Assembly: GCA_030220185.1 (NCBI GenBank)
Contig: JASPKZ010008351.1
Location: 1,364,001-1,428,000, forward strand
Source: Diploptera punctata
Taxonomy: Eukaryota; Arthropoda; Insecta; Blattodea; Blaberidae
Direction: 5' to 3'
DNA length: 64,000 bases
The translations under genes and the position numbers were made by a program. The notes beneath the pieces are model-generated. The model saw only the letters and a program-made list of their open reading frames with translations. It did not search any database and was not told the origin of the DNA. Numbering within the stretch: the stretch's first letter is position 1; every line of letters begins with the position of its first letter. This document shows, piece by piece, positions 18,669 to 29,640 of this stretch.

Positions 18669-19690
18669 TCTGGAAGACTTACCATGCAACCATTAAAGAA
18701 ATCCAAGATAATTTGAGAGATTGCCTTATGTGGGGTGTGATAGATGAAACTTATGTGGATGCCACATGGCAAATTTTCTAGCGGGTAAGCTCAGTGAAGA
18801 TGAGCCAGGAAAGCCCCTTTTGATTGCTTCTAGGGTCTTAAAGAAAACTAATAATTCCACAATTGCTCGCTTTTTGAACAATGCTTTACGAATATTATGG
18901 CCAGAAGGAGGCAATGAACATAAATTTTGGGTTTTACTTTCAAATTCTGCAGCCTACATGCTGTGAGCTGTTTCATCTCTGAAAATATTGTATCCCCATT
19001 TAATCCATGTTACATGTATTGTTCATGGGCTTCAAAGGGTAGCAGAAGTCATTTGGAAACAGTTTCCTGAAGTAAATGCCTTAATTTCTACTAAGAAGAT
19101 GGTCTTTGTAAAAGCCTCTGTCCGAGTAAATGCTTATAAGGAAAAACTCCCGGAACATCCTCTACCCCTAGAACCAATTCTTACCCACTGGGGTACATGG
19201 ATAAGCACTGCTCTCTTTTATGCTGACAATTTCAGTGCAATTATAGAAGTTGTTTGCAGTCTAAATCCAAATGATTCTTTGGCAATTAAACATTCACAAG
19301 ACACTTTCAAAAATGAAATATTGCAGAGGGACCTGGCTATTATAAAAGCACGTTTAAAAATTATACATTGTGCAATATAAAAACTAGAGATGTGTGGTTT
19401 GTCCCTCATGCATCTATATCAATCTTTGAGGAAGTGATAAGCGAACTTCAGTGTGCCCCTCCAAAATATTAAGAAATATTGAGTGTATAACCCTCCAGTG
19501 TATTACAAAGAAATCTCAATTTTAATATTTTATGCTCTGTTAACAAGTATCTCCCAAGATAACAGTGTAGAACTTCCAGAGGAAATTCCTCCAGATCTTG
19601 TTAGCGCTTATAAATATTGTCCAATCACGTCTGTTGATGTTGGGAGGTCCTTTTCTGCATACAAACTCATATTATCTGTTGTTGTTTTCA
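18669..19690 (+). pseudogene. hAT transposase C-terminal two thirds (CGGBP1-like type)
   Basis: Consecutive frames contain TTYVDATWQIF-like and GKPLLIASRVLKKTN, then a short break, YPHLIHVTCIVHGLQRVAEV, VFVKASVRVNAYKEKLPE, LTHWGTWISTALFYADNF, and near 19620-19680 SVDVGRSFSAYKLILS, the hAT C-terminal dimerisation segment. The order agrees with CGGBP1-like hAT transposases. Stops at 18779, 18964 and 19378 and frame changes make it a pseudogene. Its N-terminus is at 14966. Confidence 0.85.
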
Positions 19691-20165
19691 AATGCTGGGC
19701 CTTGACAACGAAACCATTAGCGTTCTTGCTCTCCAATATTTCTCTATGGTGGATCCAACAGGTAATACTTCACAGGTTTGTAGATGATCTTCATTCATTT
19801 TTTTATCTTTATTGCATAGAGGACAATTTGGATTTGTGTAGATTCCTATTTGATATAAATGTTTGACCAAATAGTCATGTTCCATAAGCCGTGTAAATTT
19901 TGCTACTGTAGTTTTATGTGGAATTTCTGGAATAATATCTAGCTTCTTTACTAAAATATTCCATTTTTTGTCTTTGGCTTTATTACATATGTCTTGGTTT
20001 TGTTTGATTTTATATTTGTTTTTAATTATTCTTTTTAAGGATACGAAAGGTAAGCTTTTAGTAGTATTCTGAATTAAATTGGAGCCTTTTTGGCAAGAAA
20101 ATCAGCAGTGTCATTTCGAGCAATTCCACAATGTGCAGGTATCCATTGCAAACTCACACTGGCAA
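19688..20165 (-). pseudogene. LINE fragment: RNase H end and C-terminal Cys/His segment
   Basis: On minus, LQWIPAHCGIARNDTADFLA (RNase H motif with the HCGI and final Asp) is followed after a frameshift by EHDYLVKHLYQIGI, CPLCNKDKKMNEDHLQTC and IEKYWRAR. Same family as 51086-51344 (+) and 62239-62671 (+). The element ends in a CAA-type tail (TTGTTGTTTTC on +). Confidence 0.85.
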
Positions 20166-20400
20166 ACGTCATAAATTTACTCCTGAAAATTTGAAAAAAA
20201 AATATGATCGTTTACTGTAAATTAAATTATAGCTCCCAGGATGACATAATATAAGGAAGAAGATTCAATGTGAGTAGATGTATTAAACAATTTGTGTAGT
20301 TATATTTAAATTAATATTGGGAAATAAACATTGAGGTTATATCATTAATAGTGAGTGGAGAACATATTTTTATCGACTCACCTCATATGATTTCAAATAT

Positions 20401-20449
20401 CTTTGATACCAACGGTTTCAGATAATATCATGTCCCTCTTCAGTCATGG
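20401..20449 (-). ncRNA. Hammerhead-ribozyme-like motif (P7)
   Basis: CTGAAGA (complement of 20437-20443), stem II GGACA.../...TATCT, GAAA, stem III ACCGTTGGT with a one-base loop, cleavage-site A, stem I TGA/TCA. The + strand copy is at 21013-21060 (CTGAAGA 21018-21024). Confidence 0.6.
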
Positions 20450-20576
20450 CTTCTACTGATGAAATTCCGTGATTGTTGATTTCTCTAATGACATCACCTC
20501 TTGTGCTGCCATCTTTCGTTGGGATTATAAACTTTGTAATTAAATTTTTATCCACCGGAATATCGAAATTTATAGA

Positions 20577-20993
20577 TCAATATTTATTCTTCTGAATGAA
20601 TATCTTTTCCCAAATTGACAATTCCAACGGTTTATCCAATTGTTTCAAAAGTTTCACTTCTTTTTCAATTTTATGATGTTCTAGCAAACTATGTGCAGCA
20701 ATTGCTGATTTTTCAATTTCACAATTTTTAATATTTCTAAAATGTTCTTTAGTGCGTGTTTCCAAATTCCTTTTTGTTTTTCCTATGTATACTTTGCTAC
20801 AATCATTACAATTTATTTGATAAATTCCAGAATTCTTACTGTCTGGGATGTTGATTTTTTTATTGGTACTTAGAAGTTTTTCCAGACTAAATTTATTTAT
20901 TGGTGCCAAAGTAATGTTGTATTTGTCAAATATTTTTTGAAATTTCCTATGTACTATTGGATGGTAAGTAATTTTCCTGATATCAATAATCAC
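20577..20993 (-). pseudogene. PLE GIY-YIG endonuclease ORF, longest clean fragment (P7)
   Basis: An uninterrupted 138-residue frame: an N-terminal linker (HPIVHRKFQKIFDKYNITLA), then SGIYQINCNDCSKVYIGKTK (GIY and YIG strands about residues 75-94, with the Cys pair seen in Penelope-like endonucleases), RNLETRTKEHF (catalytic-region Arg), an Ala/His segment EKSAIAAHSLLEHHKI, and LELSIWEKIFIQKN. In PLEs this domain follows the reverse transcriptase; here the RT was lost by 5' truncation. It shows what the ORF looks like intact. Confidence 0.85.
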
Positions 20994-21126
20994 AGAATTT
21001 CATCATGGAAGCCATGACTGAAGAGGGACATGATATTGTCTGAAACCATTGGTATCAAAGATATTTGAAATCATATGAGGTGAGTCGATAAAAATATGTT
21101 CTCCACTCACTATTAATTTATGTAGT

Positions 21127-22180
21127 GTATATTAACATATTTTAAAGTATTTTACAGCATAATTACATGCATATTTTAGATGTTTTTAATGCATATAAAT
21201 CTGATGTCTAGTTATTACTTTATAGTAAAATAGATATAGTCTCAGTCACTTGCCATGTTCACCTCTAATTCTGAGGTTCATGGGTTCAAACCCAGTCAAT
21301 GGATTTTTAATAGCTGAATATGGCTTTCTTCAGAAGGGAAGTAAAACTGTGTGTCCTGAGTCATGGATTTATGGAATGTAAAAGAATCTAAAACCTTGAA
21401 ATAAGAGATTCTTGAGCAAAATTTGATAGCCAAGTATGAAATAAAAACTGAAGACCTGAGTTATTGAAGAGCTCATTAAATAATAACATTGAGACTAAAA
21501 TGAATGAAATCTAATTATTTAATGATAAATAATATGAAATATAGACTGGTTAAGTTTGTTATTGCCATTATTATAATTTTTTTTTTCCTCCAGTCTTCTC
21601 TTCCCAATAGTTCTATCGCTAAAGTTAAAACTGACTTCGAGCAGCATCAATATGTGACTGTTCTATTGAAAAACTCTTACAAGTTTTACCTGTTTAATTC
21701 ACTTTAATTCAAGACTAAATAAAATGAATAGAAAATGGTAGACCTATGCAGCCTCTCACTGAATTAAATACTCAGTTTAAAGGCCATAAAGTTTGCATGC
21801 AACATTTTAATCTAGATTTGTATCATACCATCCCTTGGTTATGTGGTTGCAATAATCTAAAAAAAAAATTGTTCTGCTGGCCATGTCTTTTGTTTCCACT
21901 TGAAAAGAATGTTTGAAACAAGACAGGTTTTGAGGATTTAAATAATTTTCATAAAGCCCAAAAAAGACACAAACTCAAATTTCATCACATAGCAAGCCAT
22001 AAGCGGTTGAAACAGTTCTGCAGAACTAGAATTGAATTATGCTTAACATCTTTTTTCCTTATATAATCATGTAATTTTTTTGGTAAAAAGTTCTTTTTAT
22101 ATTTGTCTATTACTATGGAGCTTCCTTGTTCCCAAAACTCACACTTCGCCAATGCACTATAGTAATGGTGATTCATAATA
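21127..22180. other. Intron; one tRNA-like remnant, otherwise nothing
   Basis: A decayed SINE-like segment at about 21240-21310 (GGTTCATGGGTTCAAACCC). The remainder is AT-rich with no supported feature. Confidence 0.5.
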
Positions 22181-22186
22181 AGTCTT

Positions 22187-22470
22187 TGTCTTCTTCTTCC
22201 TTCCAAGTATTAGGCCAAGGCCTGTTACGATCCTATAGAAAATTTTCCTTCCAGCATTTCATAGGACGGCCCAGAGATTGTCCTTTTTCATGCTTTGGTC
22301 ATCATATGTTTGATCCTTCCGGGAAATTCTCGTATAAGACTTGAAACCATAATAATAGTCCCTTCGATTGGTTGCTGGCCAAAGGAAGGCAAGACAAGTG
22401 ATGGGGCTGCCATCTTATAGCCTCTGGTCAGGCTTTTCTGGAGAAGAAAAAGAAAATAAAGGATAATAAA
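22187..22470 (-). mobile_element. SINE family SC
   Basis: Same family as 14336-14756, with the LINE-like tail (TTC repeats then AAGTATTAGGCCAAGGCCTG on +) and body ending near GGCTTTTCTGGAGAAGAAAA. Imperfect flanking repeats ATAAGTCTTTGT / ATAATTCTTTGT. Confidence 0.75.
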
Positions 22471-22575
22471 TAATTCTTTGTTCATTTTCTATATTTCAAT
22501 AACTCAAAACATTTAGTCTTTTTTTATATCGGTTTTAAGTATCAGAGTTTGATTGTTTTTATGATTTTGTTGCAG

Positions 22576-22868
22576 GATGATGAGGCAAATGAAGAGCTTT
22601 GTGTTCAGTTGAAAAGATTCTTATGTGCTCTGCCAGTTTGTGGAGCTGCATTAGATTGTTTAGTTATGAGCTTGCAAGGCTTGTGCAAGGAAGTGTCATA
22701 TCAGGAATGTGTGCTGAATGCTCTGTGGGAAGGTGTGGTTCATCCTAGACCCATAGTGAGAAGTGCTGCAGCATCGTTATTTGCAGTAATAGTTGGAAAC
22801 ATGCCCCACCAACTAGTAGCCACCAGGATTGCTCCTGCGTTAGTTACCCTGGCCAGTGATTCAGACAT
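22576..22868 (+). CDS. RELCH: RELCH exon 4 of window (largest)
   Basis: Acceptor TTTTGTTGCAG ends at 22575; donor GTAGGT starts at 22869. It starts in phase 0 and ends after AT of a Met codon completed by the next exon. Peptide elements: LCVQLKRFLCALPVCGAALD, VLNALWEGVVHPRPIVRSAA, and IAPALVTLASDSDM. The W-x-GVVH and R-APALVTLxSD strings are hallmark RELCH residues. Contains at least two HEAT-type helical pairs. Confidence 0.92.
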
Positions 22869-23008
22869 GTAGGTGTTTCAATTTCATCTAGTATCAGATA
22901 GATATTTTGTAAAGCTGATGAATTTGTAGTAATTAGTAAATATGGACGAGTTAATTTACAGTGGTGTAAACTATTTTTGTTACCTGTAAAATTGTAACCA
23001 TTACAACA

Positions 23009-23467
23009 CATTGTTACAATTTAACTTTTATAGGAATTAATCACTATGAGGTTTAATTTATGGTGAAATTAAATGTTTCTTACCTCTCCTCATATAAATT
23101 TTTTATGTAGATCACGATTTCGAGACCCCTGCTCATGCTTGGTCCGAAAAACATTTAATTGAATCAAAAGCTAGTCTAATTAAACAAATAGACAAACAAA
23201 AGGAACTCACGGTTTGGGAAAAGATCCACATTCAGAAAAACAAAGGAAAACTTATGAACTTCGAAATTCCCGCAAATTTTGACCTGATCCAGAGGTTTGT
23301 CGGTCCACCAACAGAGGGAAGAAGAAGAGTTTCTTCCAATCGACATAACATCAGTCACCAAGAAAGTGCTGAAGATGAGACCATTGTGGTCTTGAAATTG
23401 CGATCTACTTAGAAAATTTATATGAGGAGAGGTAAGAAACATTTAATTTCACCATGCATTGTTACAA
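23009..23467. mobile_element. PLE copy, family P6
   Basis: Flanked by CATTGTTACAA (23009-23019 and 23457-23467). Left arm truncated soon after the CTTACCTCTCCTCATATAAA tail; right arm with + strand ORF end (23140-23330) and hammerhead-like motif. Confidence 0.85.
23364..23410 (+). ncRNA. Hammerhead-ribozyme-like motif (P6), well preserved
   Basis: CTGAAGA (23369-23375), T, stem II GAGACC/GGTCTT, GAAA, stem III ATTGCGAT, GUC-like AUC cleavage site, and a 5-bp stem I AAGTG/TACTT. Confidence 0.7.
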
Positions 23468-23483
23468 ATTCATTTCAGTTATT

Positions 23484-23850
23484 ACCTCTATGTCGTCCAC
23501 CGCTGTGGTCTCGAGGTAGCATGCTGCTTTGTCACGCAGCGGGCCCGGGTTCGATCCCCGGTCGGGGCAGTTTTTCTGGGTGAGGTTTTTATCGGGGTTT
23601 TTCCTCACCTGTAAGACAAATGTCAGGAAAACTTTAAGGCCCAAACGGTCCCCAAAATCATATGGCCATCATCATCATTATCATCCTTATCATTACCATC
23701 TTCATCATCATCCTTCACTGGTGTGGAAAGCAACGGGAAACTACCACACCTACATCTCCCTAGTAAAGCTGCAAGCATAGCATGAAAATGCTATGGTTGC
23801 AGTGAAGGACCTGCCTTCGGGCAGAATTACTATGGATGGACCTCTATGTC
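23484..23850 (+). mobile_element. SINE family SA with target-site duplication
   Basis: Element 23495-23839 flanked by ACCTCTATGTC (23484-23494 and 23840-23850). B box GGTTCGATCCC near 23549; internal CATCATCATTATC repeats. Confidence 0.9.
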
Positions 23851-24173
23851 AGTGTGTGCCGTTGCACCCTGGGAACCATAGAGTTTTCTCAAGGGCGCCA
23901 AGAAATATTGCGAAAGTTTCATAATTAATCTGACATTACAATACAGACAAATTCCATGGTAACTGATATAAAAATTGCAGCAAAATAAAATATTTTTTTT
24001 TTTTAGCCTTCTGGTAGAAGGATACTACTTTTCTCTTTAAAATATTTATTTATCTTTAACAGATGGTATGGAGTTTCCATCTTTAATAATCATCATCTTC
24101 TTCCAACAGCGTTTTGGTCTTCTTATATTTCTTCGGCCTTTTGGTTTATAATGAAGCAACTGTTTTAATAAAC

Positions 24174-24504
24174 GATTATTTGGCATTGAACTTTTATAGG
24201 AATAAATCACTATGAAGTTTAATTTAAGATAAATTAAAATGTTTTCATACCTCTCCTCATAATTAATCTTCTAAGTAGATCATGATTTCAGGGTCTTGGC
24301 AACCCCCATCCTCAGTACACTTATGCTGACTGATGTTATGTTGATTCAAAGGAGGAGAAGTGGTTTTTCCGATTGACATAACATCAGTCGGCATAAGTAT
24401 ACTGAGGATGGGGTTGCAAAGACCCTGAAATTGCAATCTACTTACAAGATTAATTATGAGGAGAGGTATGAAACATTTTAATTTATCTTAGATTATTTGG
24501 CATT
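24174..24504. mobile_element. Inverted-dimer PLE, family P6
   Basis: Flanked by the 14-bp GATTATTTGGCATT (24174-24187 and 24491-24504). Arms meet near 24345. Each arm carries one hammerhead-like motif: minus at 24271-24320 and plus at 24397-24446. Confidence 0.9.
24271..24320 (-). ncRNA. Hammerhead-ribozyme-like motif (P6)
   Basis: CTGAGGA (complement of 24309-24315), T, stem II GGGGGT.../...ACCCT, GAAA, stem III ATCATGAT (palindrome), cleavage-site C, then TACTT. Its + strand partner at 24397-24446 has stem III ATTGCAAT. Confidence 0.65.
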
Positions 24505-24599
24505 CTTTGTACATGTTCAAATCATTTACATTTATTTCTGTATATTCTCTCATTTATATTATATATTTGTAATATTGCTTTGGGGCAAGTTTATTTAAA

Positions 24600-24870
24600 T
24601 TTCCTCATAGCTGGTAACCGGCCTGTTGCTGAGTAAGTCCAATGGTGGGGCTGCCACCTCAAAGCATTTGAACATGCTTCCATCTGTACAAACTCCAGGT
24701 GGAGGGCTGCCTCTTCCGCTTGTCTTGCCTTTATTGAAGCTTGTTCTTTTTGTCGATTCAACCATTGAGGTCTTCACCCATATCCCTGGGTAGGGGCCTT
24801 CGTATACCCCGAGAGATTGGGTCCTGACAGAACTTAGTCACTAAGATTCTTAGTTTTCATCCTCGCAACG
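24600..24870. repeat. Unclassified interspersed-repeat-like segment
   Basis: GC-richer than its surroundings (AGCTGGTAACCGGCCTGTTG; TCCCTGGGTAGGGGCCTTCG). It looks like a SINE body but I found no second copy long enough in this window to define it. Confidence 0.35.
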
Positions 24871-24962
24871 AGAACAGTGTATTGAAACAGTTTTAAATTA
24901 AATATATATTTATTCTATTCTATCTCCTTAGTGTATTTGCTAGTATTTGCTGACAACACGAA

Positions 24963-25376
24963 GTTTCACTACATTGTTCTTCGTTTTACAAAAGATGGAT
25001 ATAGCGCCCGATGTTTGTAGTATATTCCAGCTGCTAGAGTCCAAAGATGAGGACTAGTCAGAATATATTGTAGTGCTTTTTCAAAAGTTCCAGGTATTAA
25101 AGATTTGAGTTTAGTTCTTTGAAGGTTTGGAAAAGAGCAATTTATAAGGATGTGTTCAAGATCTTCTTCATGATTGTTACACCAGCAGCAGGTACTAGAA
25201 TCAATGATATTAAAACAAAATAGGTATTTCTGGGTGAATATGTGGTCTGTTCTTGCTCTTGTTAAGAAAGTTTGTATAATTCTGGGGATGGTTTTGTACA
25301 TTTGTAAATCATTTGGCTTGGTTTGTATAGCTTGCAGTGTTTTACCTTTGTCAGATGAAAGCCATGTTTTGATCAA
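24963..25376 (-). pseudogene. LINE ORF2 C-terminal fragment (RNase H-type family)
   Basis: A 135-residue open minus frame with KTWLSSDKGKTLQAIQ, FLTRARTDHIFTQKYLFCFN and CCWCNNHEEDLEHILINC, the Cys/His knuckle (CxxC...HxxxxC) at the C-terminus of R1/Jockey-type ORF2 proteins. Different family from 19688-20165. Truncated, no catalytic domain. Confidence 0.75.
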
Positions 25377-25915
25377 TTAATTTATTATATGGGAATTGAT
25401 TGTAGAGTATACACTAGAAATATATATTTATCAAACTTTTGATAGTTTTATTTATGGTTGGTTGGTATCTAATGTCGAGCACTTGATAATGAAATCATTC
25501 GCTCTCTTGCACTCCAATATATAGCAGAAAGGCTGGTCTCTTCTACAAATGCTGGACAATGGAGGAGATGGTTTCTTTCCATATCTTTATTGGAGTACAA
25601 TAAACTAGTTTTAGTAGTAGGCACCACATGTGGTGGTTAGTTTTATTTATTAAATTATTCTTCTTTGTTCACATTTCAAATGTTATATTGATTGAAAAAC
25701 TTGAAAATTCATACAGTGTTTAATATAAAATTTAGACTGTATCATCCCATGTTATATTGAATTTTGTTGAGATTCTTAAAAGTACAATAAGTTTTATAAA
25801 ATTGTGCAGGGAAATATTAAATACCTCAGCATAATTCCATCCAGCAGCACTTACAATAGGGATCTAAATCCTTTTTTATATATTAAATTTGGGAATTTTT
25901 AACATTATGAGGTTC
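25377..25915. other. No gene recognised
   Basis: AT-rich intron. A short stretch near 25480-25600 (ATTCGCTCTCTTGCACTCCA) may be repeat-derived. Confidence 0.4.
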
Positions 25916-26280
25916 AAATTCATCCGATTGAGGGTCTTTCCACTTTTTTAGTGGTTGCCCTTTTACCAGCCGGCTGCCGGCCCTTCACATCCACATGTGC
26001 CAATCACAGAGGTAGATGATCAACAGCCAGTGTAGGGGTGACATGTGGTTAGCATGTCGAGTCCCCCAGCCGTTATAGCTGGTTCCTCAACCTGGAGCCA
26101 CTACTTATTGTAGCTACCCAATTGCCTCACGATGCTTGGTGGGCACCGGTCCCATACTGGCCAAAATACCATGAGAAAATTTCTTCCCCCATGGAGACTC
26201 GTACCAGCGCAAGTCCCGTAGCTCTTCGCCAAGGCTTCCTACCTTAACCGCTCGGCTACGGCACGGGACTTCAAATTCAT
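25916..26280 (-). mobile_element. SINE family SB
   Basis: Body 25922-26270 on minus, flanked by TCAAATTCAT / TCAAATTCAT. Class II tRNA-like A box and GGTACGAGTCT B box. Confidence 0.9.
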
Positions 26281-26369
26281 AAGAATTAAATTCTTATGTA
26301 TCTAAATCCTTATTTAAAATGTTAAAGCAATATAAAACAAAGTAGGTATACTTTTTTTTGAAGAGAAAC

Positions 26370-26440
26370 ATTTTGGATTTGAACCCAAGATCTCCAGTTT
26401 TATTTACTAGCTCACTAACCACTTGTGCTACTCAGGCTCC
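26370..26440 (-). repeat. tRNA-like SINE head, degraded
   Basis: On minus: GAGCCTGAGTAGCACAAGTG ... GGTTCAAATCC then AAAATGTTTCTCTTC, the same A box/B box/tail order as S1. Confidence 0.55.
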
Positions 26441-26544
26441 TTATTAATTCACAAATTTTTCTCTCTCTTATATCATAAGAATAAATTAAGTATTTGTATG
26501 CAATTAACTATAAACTTATATATATATATATATATTTTAAATGA

Positions 26545-26759
26545 TAAATACATTGACTTTTATATTATATTATTTTTGGTCTGGACATCTTACCTCAATA
26601 TTAATGTTGATTTGTTCTTGAACATGTTTCAAAACAATTCTGTTTTATCTTCAGCTTTCCCAGACTCAGTTAATATTGAGGTAAGATGTCCAGACCAAAA
26701 ATAATATAATTAAAATAACCTCAAAATATAACTTCCTAAAATTAAATACATTGACTTTT
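26545..26759. mobile_element. Asymmetric inverted-dimer PLE, family P1
   Basis: Flanked by the 17-bp TAAATACATTGACTTTT (26545-26561 and 26743-26759). The left arm includes a minus hammerhead-like motif (26615-26661, CTGAAGA core); the right arm is only the outer tail (GTTAATATTGAGGTAAGATG onward). Confidence 0.9.
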
Positions 26760-26892
26760 GTTATTCCTATTCTTCAAAATTTTAGAAGTAATTTATTATG
26801 AGCTAAATTTTTCACAATATTAACTTATGTGTGTCACATTTTCTAAAATTATGGTATAATAATAAGAAAATGTTGATTCTATGAACACATGC

Positions 26893-27202
26893 TGATGTAC
26901 TGATTTTTGTTTATAGTGTTCTACCCTAGGGCAAGTCTTTCACTGCAATCACGCATTTTCATGCTATGCTTTGCAGCTTTATTAGGTTGCTTTCCACACT
27001 GGTGAAGGATGATGATGATGGCCAGATGATTTTCGGGGACCGTTGGGCTCTAAGCTTCCTGACATTTGTCTTATAGGTGAGGAAAAACCCCGAAAAAACC
27101 TCACCCAGGAAACTTTTCCCGACTGGGAATTGAACTTGGGGCCCGCTGCGTGACAAGGCAGAATGCTACCTCGGGACCACAACGGTGGACTGATGTTCTG
27201 AT
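26893..27202 (-). mobile_element. SINE family SA, minus orientation
   Basis: Element 26905-27190 flanked by TGATGTACTGAT / TGATGTTCTGAT. Slightly diverged B box. Confidence 0.8.
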
Positions 27203-27288
27203 ACATCTATTAATTTTTTTTTTCCTTCCATGAGAATATGAGAAACTTCACCCCAACACATCTCAAGAATTCACCATATTGCAAAATA

Positions 27289-27655
27289 CAAATATTGCCG
27301 ATTGAGGGTCTTTCCACTTTTCAGCGGTTGCCCTTTTACCAGCCGGCTGCTGTCCCTTCACATCCACATGTGTCAATCACAGAGGTAGATGATCAACAGC
27401 CAGTGTAGGGGTGACATGTGGTTAGCATGTCGAGTCCCCCAGCCGTTATAGCTGGTTCCTCAACCTGGAGCCGCTACTTATTGTAGCTACCCAATTGCCT
27501 CACGATGCTGGGTGGGCACCGGTCCCATACTGGCCGAAATACCATGAGAAAATTTCTTCCCCCATGGAGACTCGAACCAGCGCAAGTCCCGTAGCTCTGC
27601 GCCAAGGCTTCCTACCTTAACCGCTCGGCTACGGCGCGGGACAAATATGATATTC
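27289..27655 (-). mobile_element. SINE family SB
   Basis: Body 27299-27644 with flanking ACAAATATT / ACAAATATG. Nearly identical to the 3135-3478 copy, suggesting recent activity. Confidence 0.9.
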
Positions 27656-28130
27656 AAATAATAAATATATATATATATATTTATCCTCAACCTATGTCAA
27701 ACTCAGAGTCAGGTCAAGGGATGAGATGAGATGAAACTCCTATATTTTAGAGCTCTGTGAACGACAACTGAGCTGGCTGACCACATCTGATGCACTGTCA
27801 CAGGGGCGGATAAACAAAATGGATGAAAGGAGTATAGAGAAATGATGAAAAGAAATTCGTGGCAGGGTAAAATGGGAAAACCCCTGAGAAAACCCTGTCC
27901 ACATGGAGTGATCAAGACTCGGTCTTGAGTCCCCAGCAGTGTAAGGTGAGCTTCTAACCACATGCACCTTGGAGTCACCAAAATAAATTTGATATGCTAT
28001 GAAAATAAAGTTATGTCTCCAACTGAATACATGTTGAAACAAAAACCAGGCTATCATCCAATATGACGACAGCAGCAAACTTGTGGTCTTGTTCTGATCT
28101 GCTACTCTGATTTGATGTTTTGAAATAGAA
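27655..28130. other. Possible further interspersed repeat, no gene
   Basis: A TATATATA tract at 27667-27681, then moderately GC-rich text (CAGGGTAAAATGGGAAAACC, CCACATGGAGTGATCAAGAC) that looks SINE-like. The open minus frames here are not convincing proteins. Confidence 0.35.
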
Positions 28131-28175
28131 CATTACCAATGTGACATTTAATATATATTATATTATTATTTATAG

Positions 28176-28239
28176 GTCTGTGAGAACTGCCACTATTCCA
28201 GCATTTGGAACCTTAATTACCAATACAGCAATTAAAGAG
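28176..28239 (+). CDS. RELCH: RELCH exon 5 of window
   Basis: Acceptor ATTATTTATAG ends at 28175; donor GTATGT starts at 28240. The first G completes Met from exon 4. Peptide SVRTATIPAFGTLITNTAIK. This is one of the best conserved stretches of RELCH and fixes the identification: a HEAT helix with SVRxATIPxFG. Confidence 0.93.
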
Positions 28240-28289
28240 GTATGTTAATAGATCGATGAATAATACAATAGAAAATACTTTCATTATTA

Positions 28290-28400
28290 CAGCAAACTCC
28301 CTATTATCTGTGTTAATTGGGACCGAGATATGCACGGAAAATAAAAAAAAACATGGATAATCCAATTAAGTTATTCGGCGCCGTGGAAGTTGACCAGAAA
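28290..28400 (+). repeat. Tigger/pogo-like terminal fragment
   Basis: CAGCAAACTCCCTATTATCT followed by TTAATTGGGACCGAGATATG and ATGGATAATCCAATTAAG resembles the terminal region of pogo/Tigger elements (an NGGATAATCN-type end). No transposase nearby. Confidence 0.5.
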
Positions 28401-29215
28401 TTTATTTACCCACTTTAACACTACTTAAATGCAACATATATTCATAAAATGTTATATTTAATGTAAACGGCAATGTTTGAAAACAAATCGGAAATGCGTG
28501 GTTATGTTTATTCACTGCAACTTGATCATATTATTATTGCCAAATAGGATTGCAATCAGCGATAACCCACTAAGATCGCAATATTGTAAGAATGCACCCT
28601 ATTGGAGAAAAAATTAACACATCAAACTGTATATTATAACCACCATTATAGGTTATTAATTAATTTCTTTAGGAAACAACTCAGTAAAATCATTATTTAA
28701 AAACACAATTATTGAACACATAATTATCAAATGTGTATTTCGAAGGAATCTGTTCAATATTTACTATATTCAACATATTTGTTGGAGAGTCAGTTACTGC
28801 AAAATAATGCTTTGACTTGTTAAGAATATTAAGAAGGAGGAGCTTTCTTTATTTTGGTAAACAGAATTTGATAAATATTGAGGTGAAACATGACTGTGGT
28901 TGGTTGTAAAACAAAATTCATTGAAATGTGATTGGTCATTGACTCCCATTTGGGGCATGAGTTAAATAGTTATAGCATATTAAAAGGTTAAAAAAAATTG
29001 CACTTGATGTCATGTCTCTATTATCTCCATTTTTATTATTTTTTAACATTTGTTTTTTCTCTGTGGTTTTTCAATTGTTATTCTGCATAGCTTATAAGTA
29101 TATTCCTTTTAACTATTTTTATCATTACTTTATTTATTTGTTTTTAATTTTATATAAAAGAGAACCTAAGTGAATTACTAGCATCATCATTTTCCATGGA
29201 TTTTTTAAAAATTTT
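28401..29215. other. No gene recognised
   Basis: AT-rich intron without supported features. Confidence 0.5.
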
Positions 29216-29218
29216 TAC

Positions 29219-29433
29219 AAAGAAATTCTTAAAATTCATCGGAGAACATATTGTTTAAACTCCGAGTCGGAGTTATGGCTGACGATGAACATGACTATGT
29301 TTGAAATCGCGATATCATGGAAGCATGAATCCTATGAGGTGAGTTGTTTAAACAATATGTTCTCCGATGAATTTTAATGATTATACCTCATAATGTTTAC
29401 TTCCCAACATTAATTAAATATAAAGAAATTCTT
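29219..29433. mobile_element. Asymmetric inverted PLE, family P3
   Basis: Flanked by AAAGAAATTCTT (29219-29230 and 29422-29433). The left arm is only about 30 bp of outer tail; the right arm has a complete hammerhead-like motif and tail. Confidence 0.9.
29273..29319 (+). ncRNA. Hammerhead-ribozyme-like motif (P3)
   Basis: CTGACGA (29279-29285), T, stem II GAACAT/ATGTTT (loop GACT), GAAA, stem III ATCGCGAT, A at cleavage position, stem I TTATGG/TCATGG. Confidence 0.7.
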
Positions 29434-29640
29434 GTTCACAGAAAATCCACAAATCTAATACCGTATTTTCGTATGTATAGACCACACTTATTTACATAAA
29501 ATATAAGTTTCAAAATTAGGGTGCAGCTTATACATGAAATAACTAGATAACTGGTACATATCGGGAAGTTTCTGTGCTATTTATTAATTAAATAAAAATA
29601 AAACGTAGTTTTATTTGATTTTCATATTTATTATATAATT

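Larger units (their letters stand above)
20289..21126. mobile_element. PLE inverted dimer, family P7, with long left arm
   Basis: Flanked by AATTTGTGTAGT (20289-20300) and AATTTATGTAGT (21115-21126). The left arm includes tail CGACTCACCTCATATGATTT, hammerhead and a 138-codon minus ORF; the right arm starts at about 20998 and has hammerhead and tail. The ORF on the right arm was almost entirely truncated, so the dimer is strongly asymmetric. Confidence 0.85.

Noticed and set aside
18726..18914. Minus-strand frame opposite the hAT gene
   Set aside because: Shadow of the plus-strand hAT transposase.
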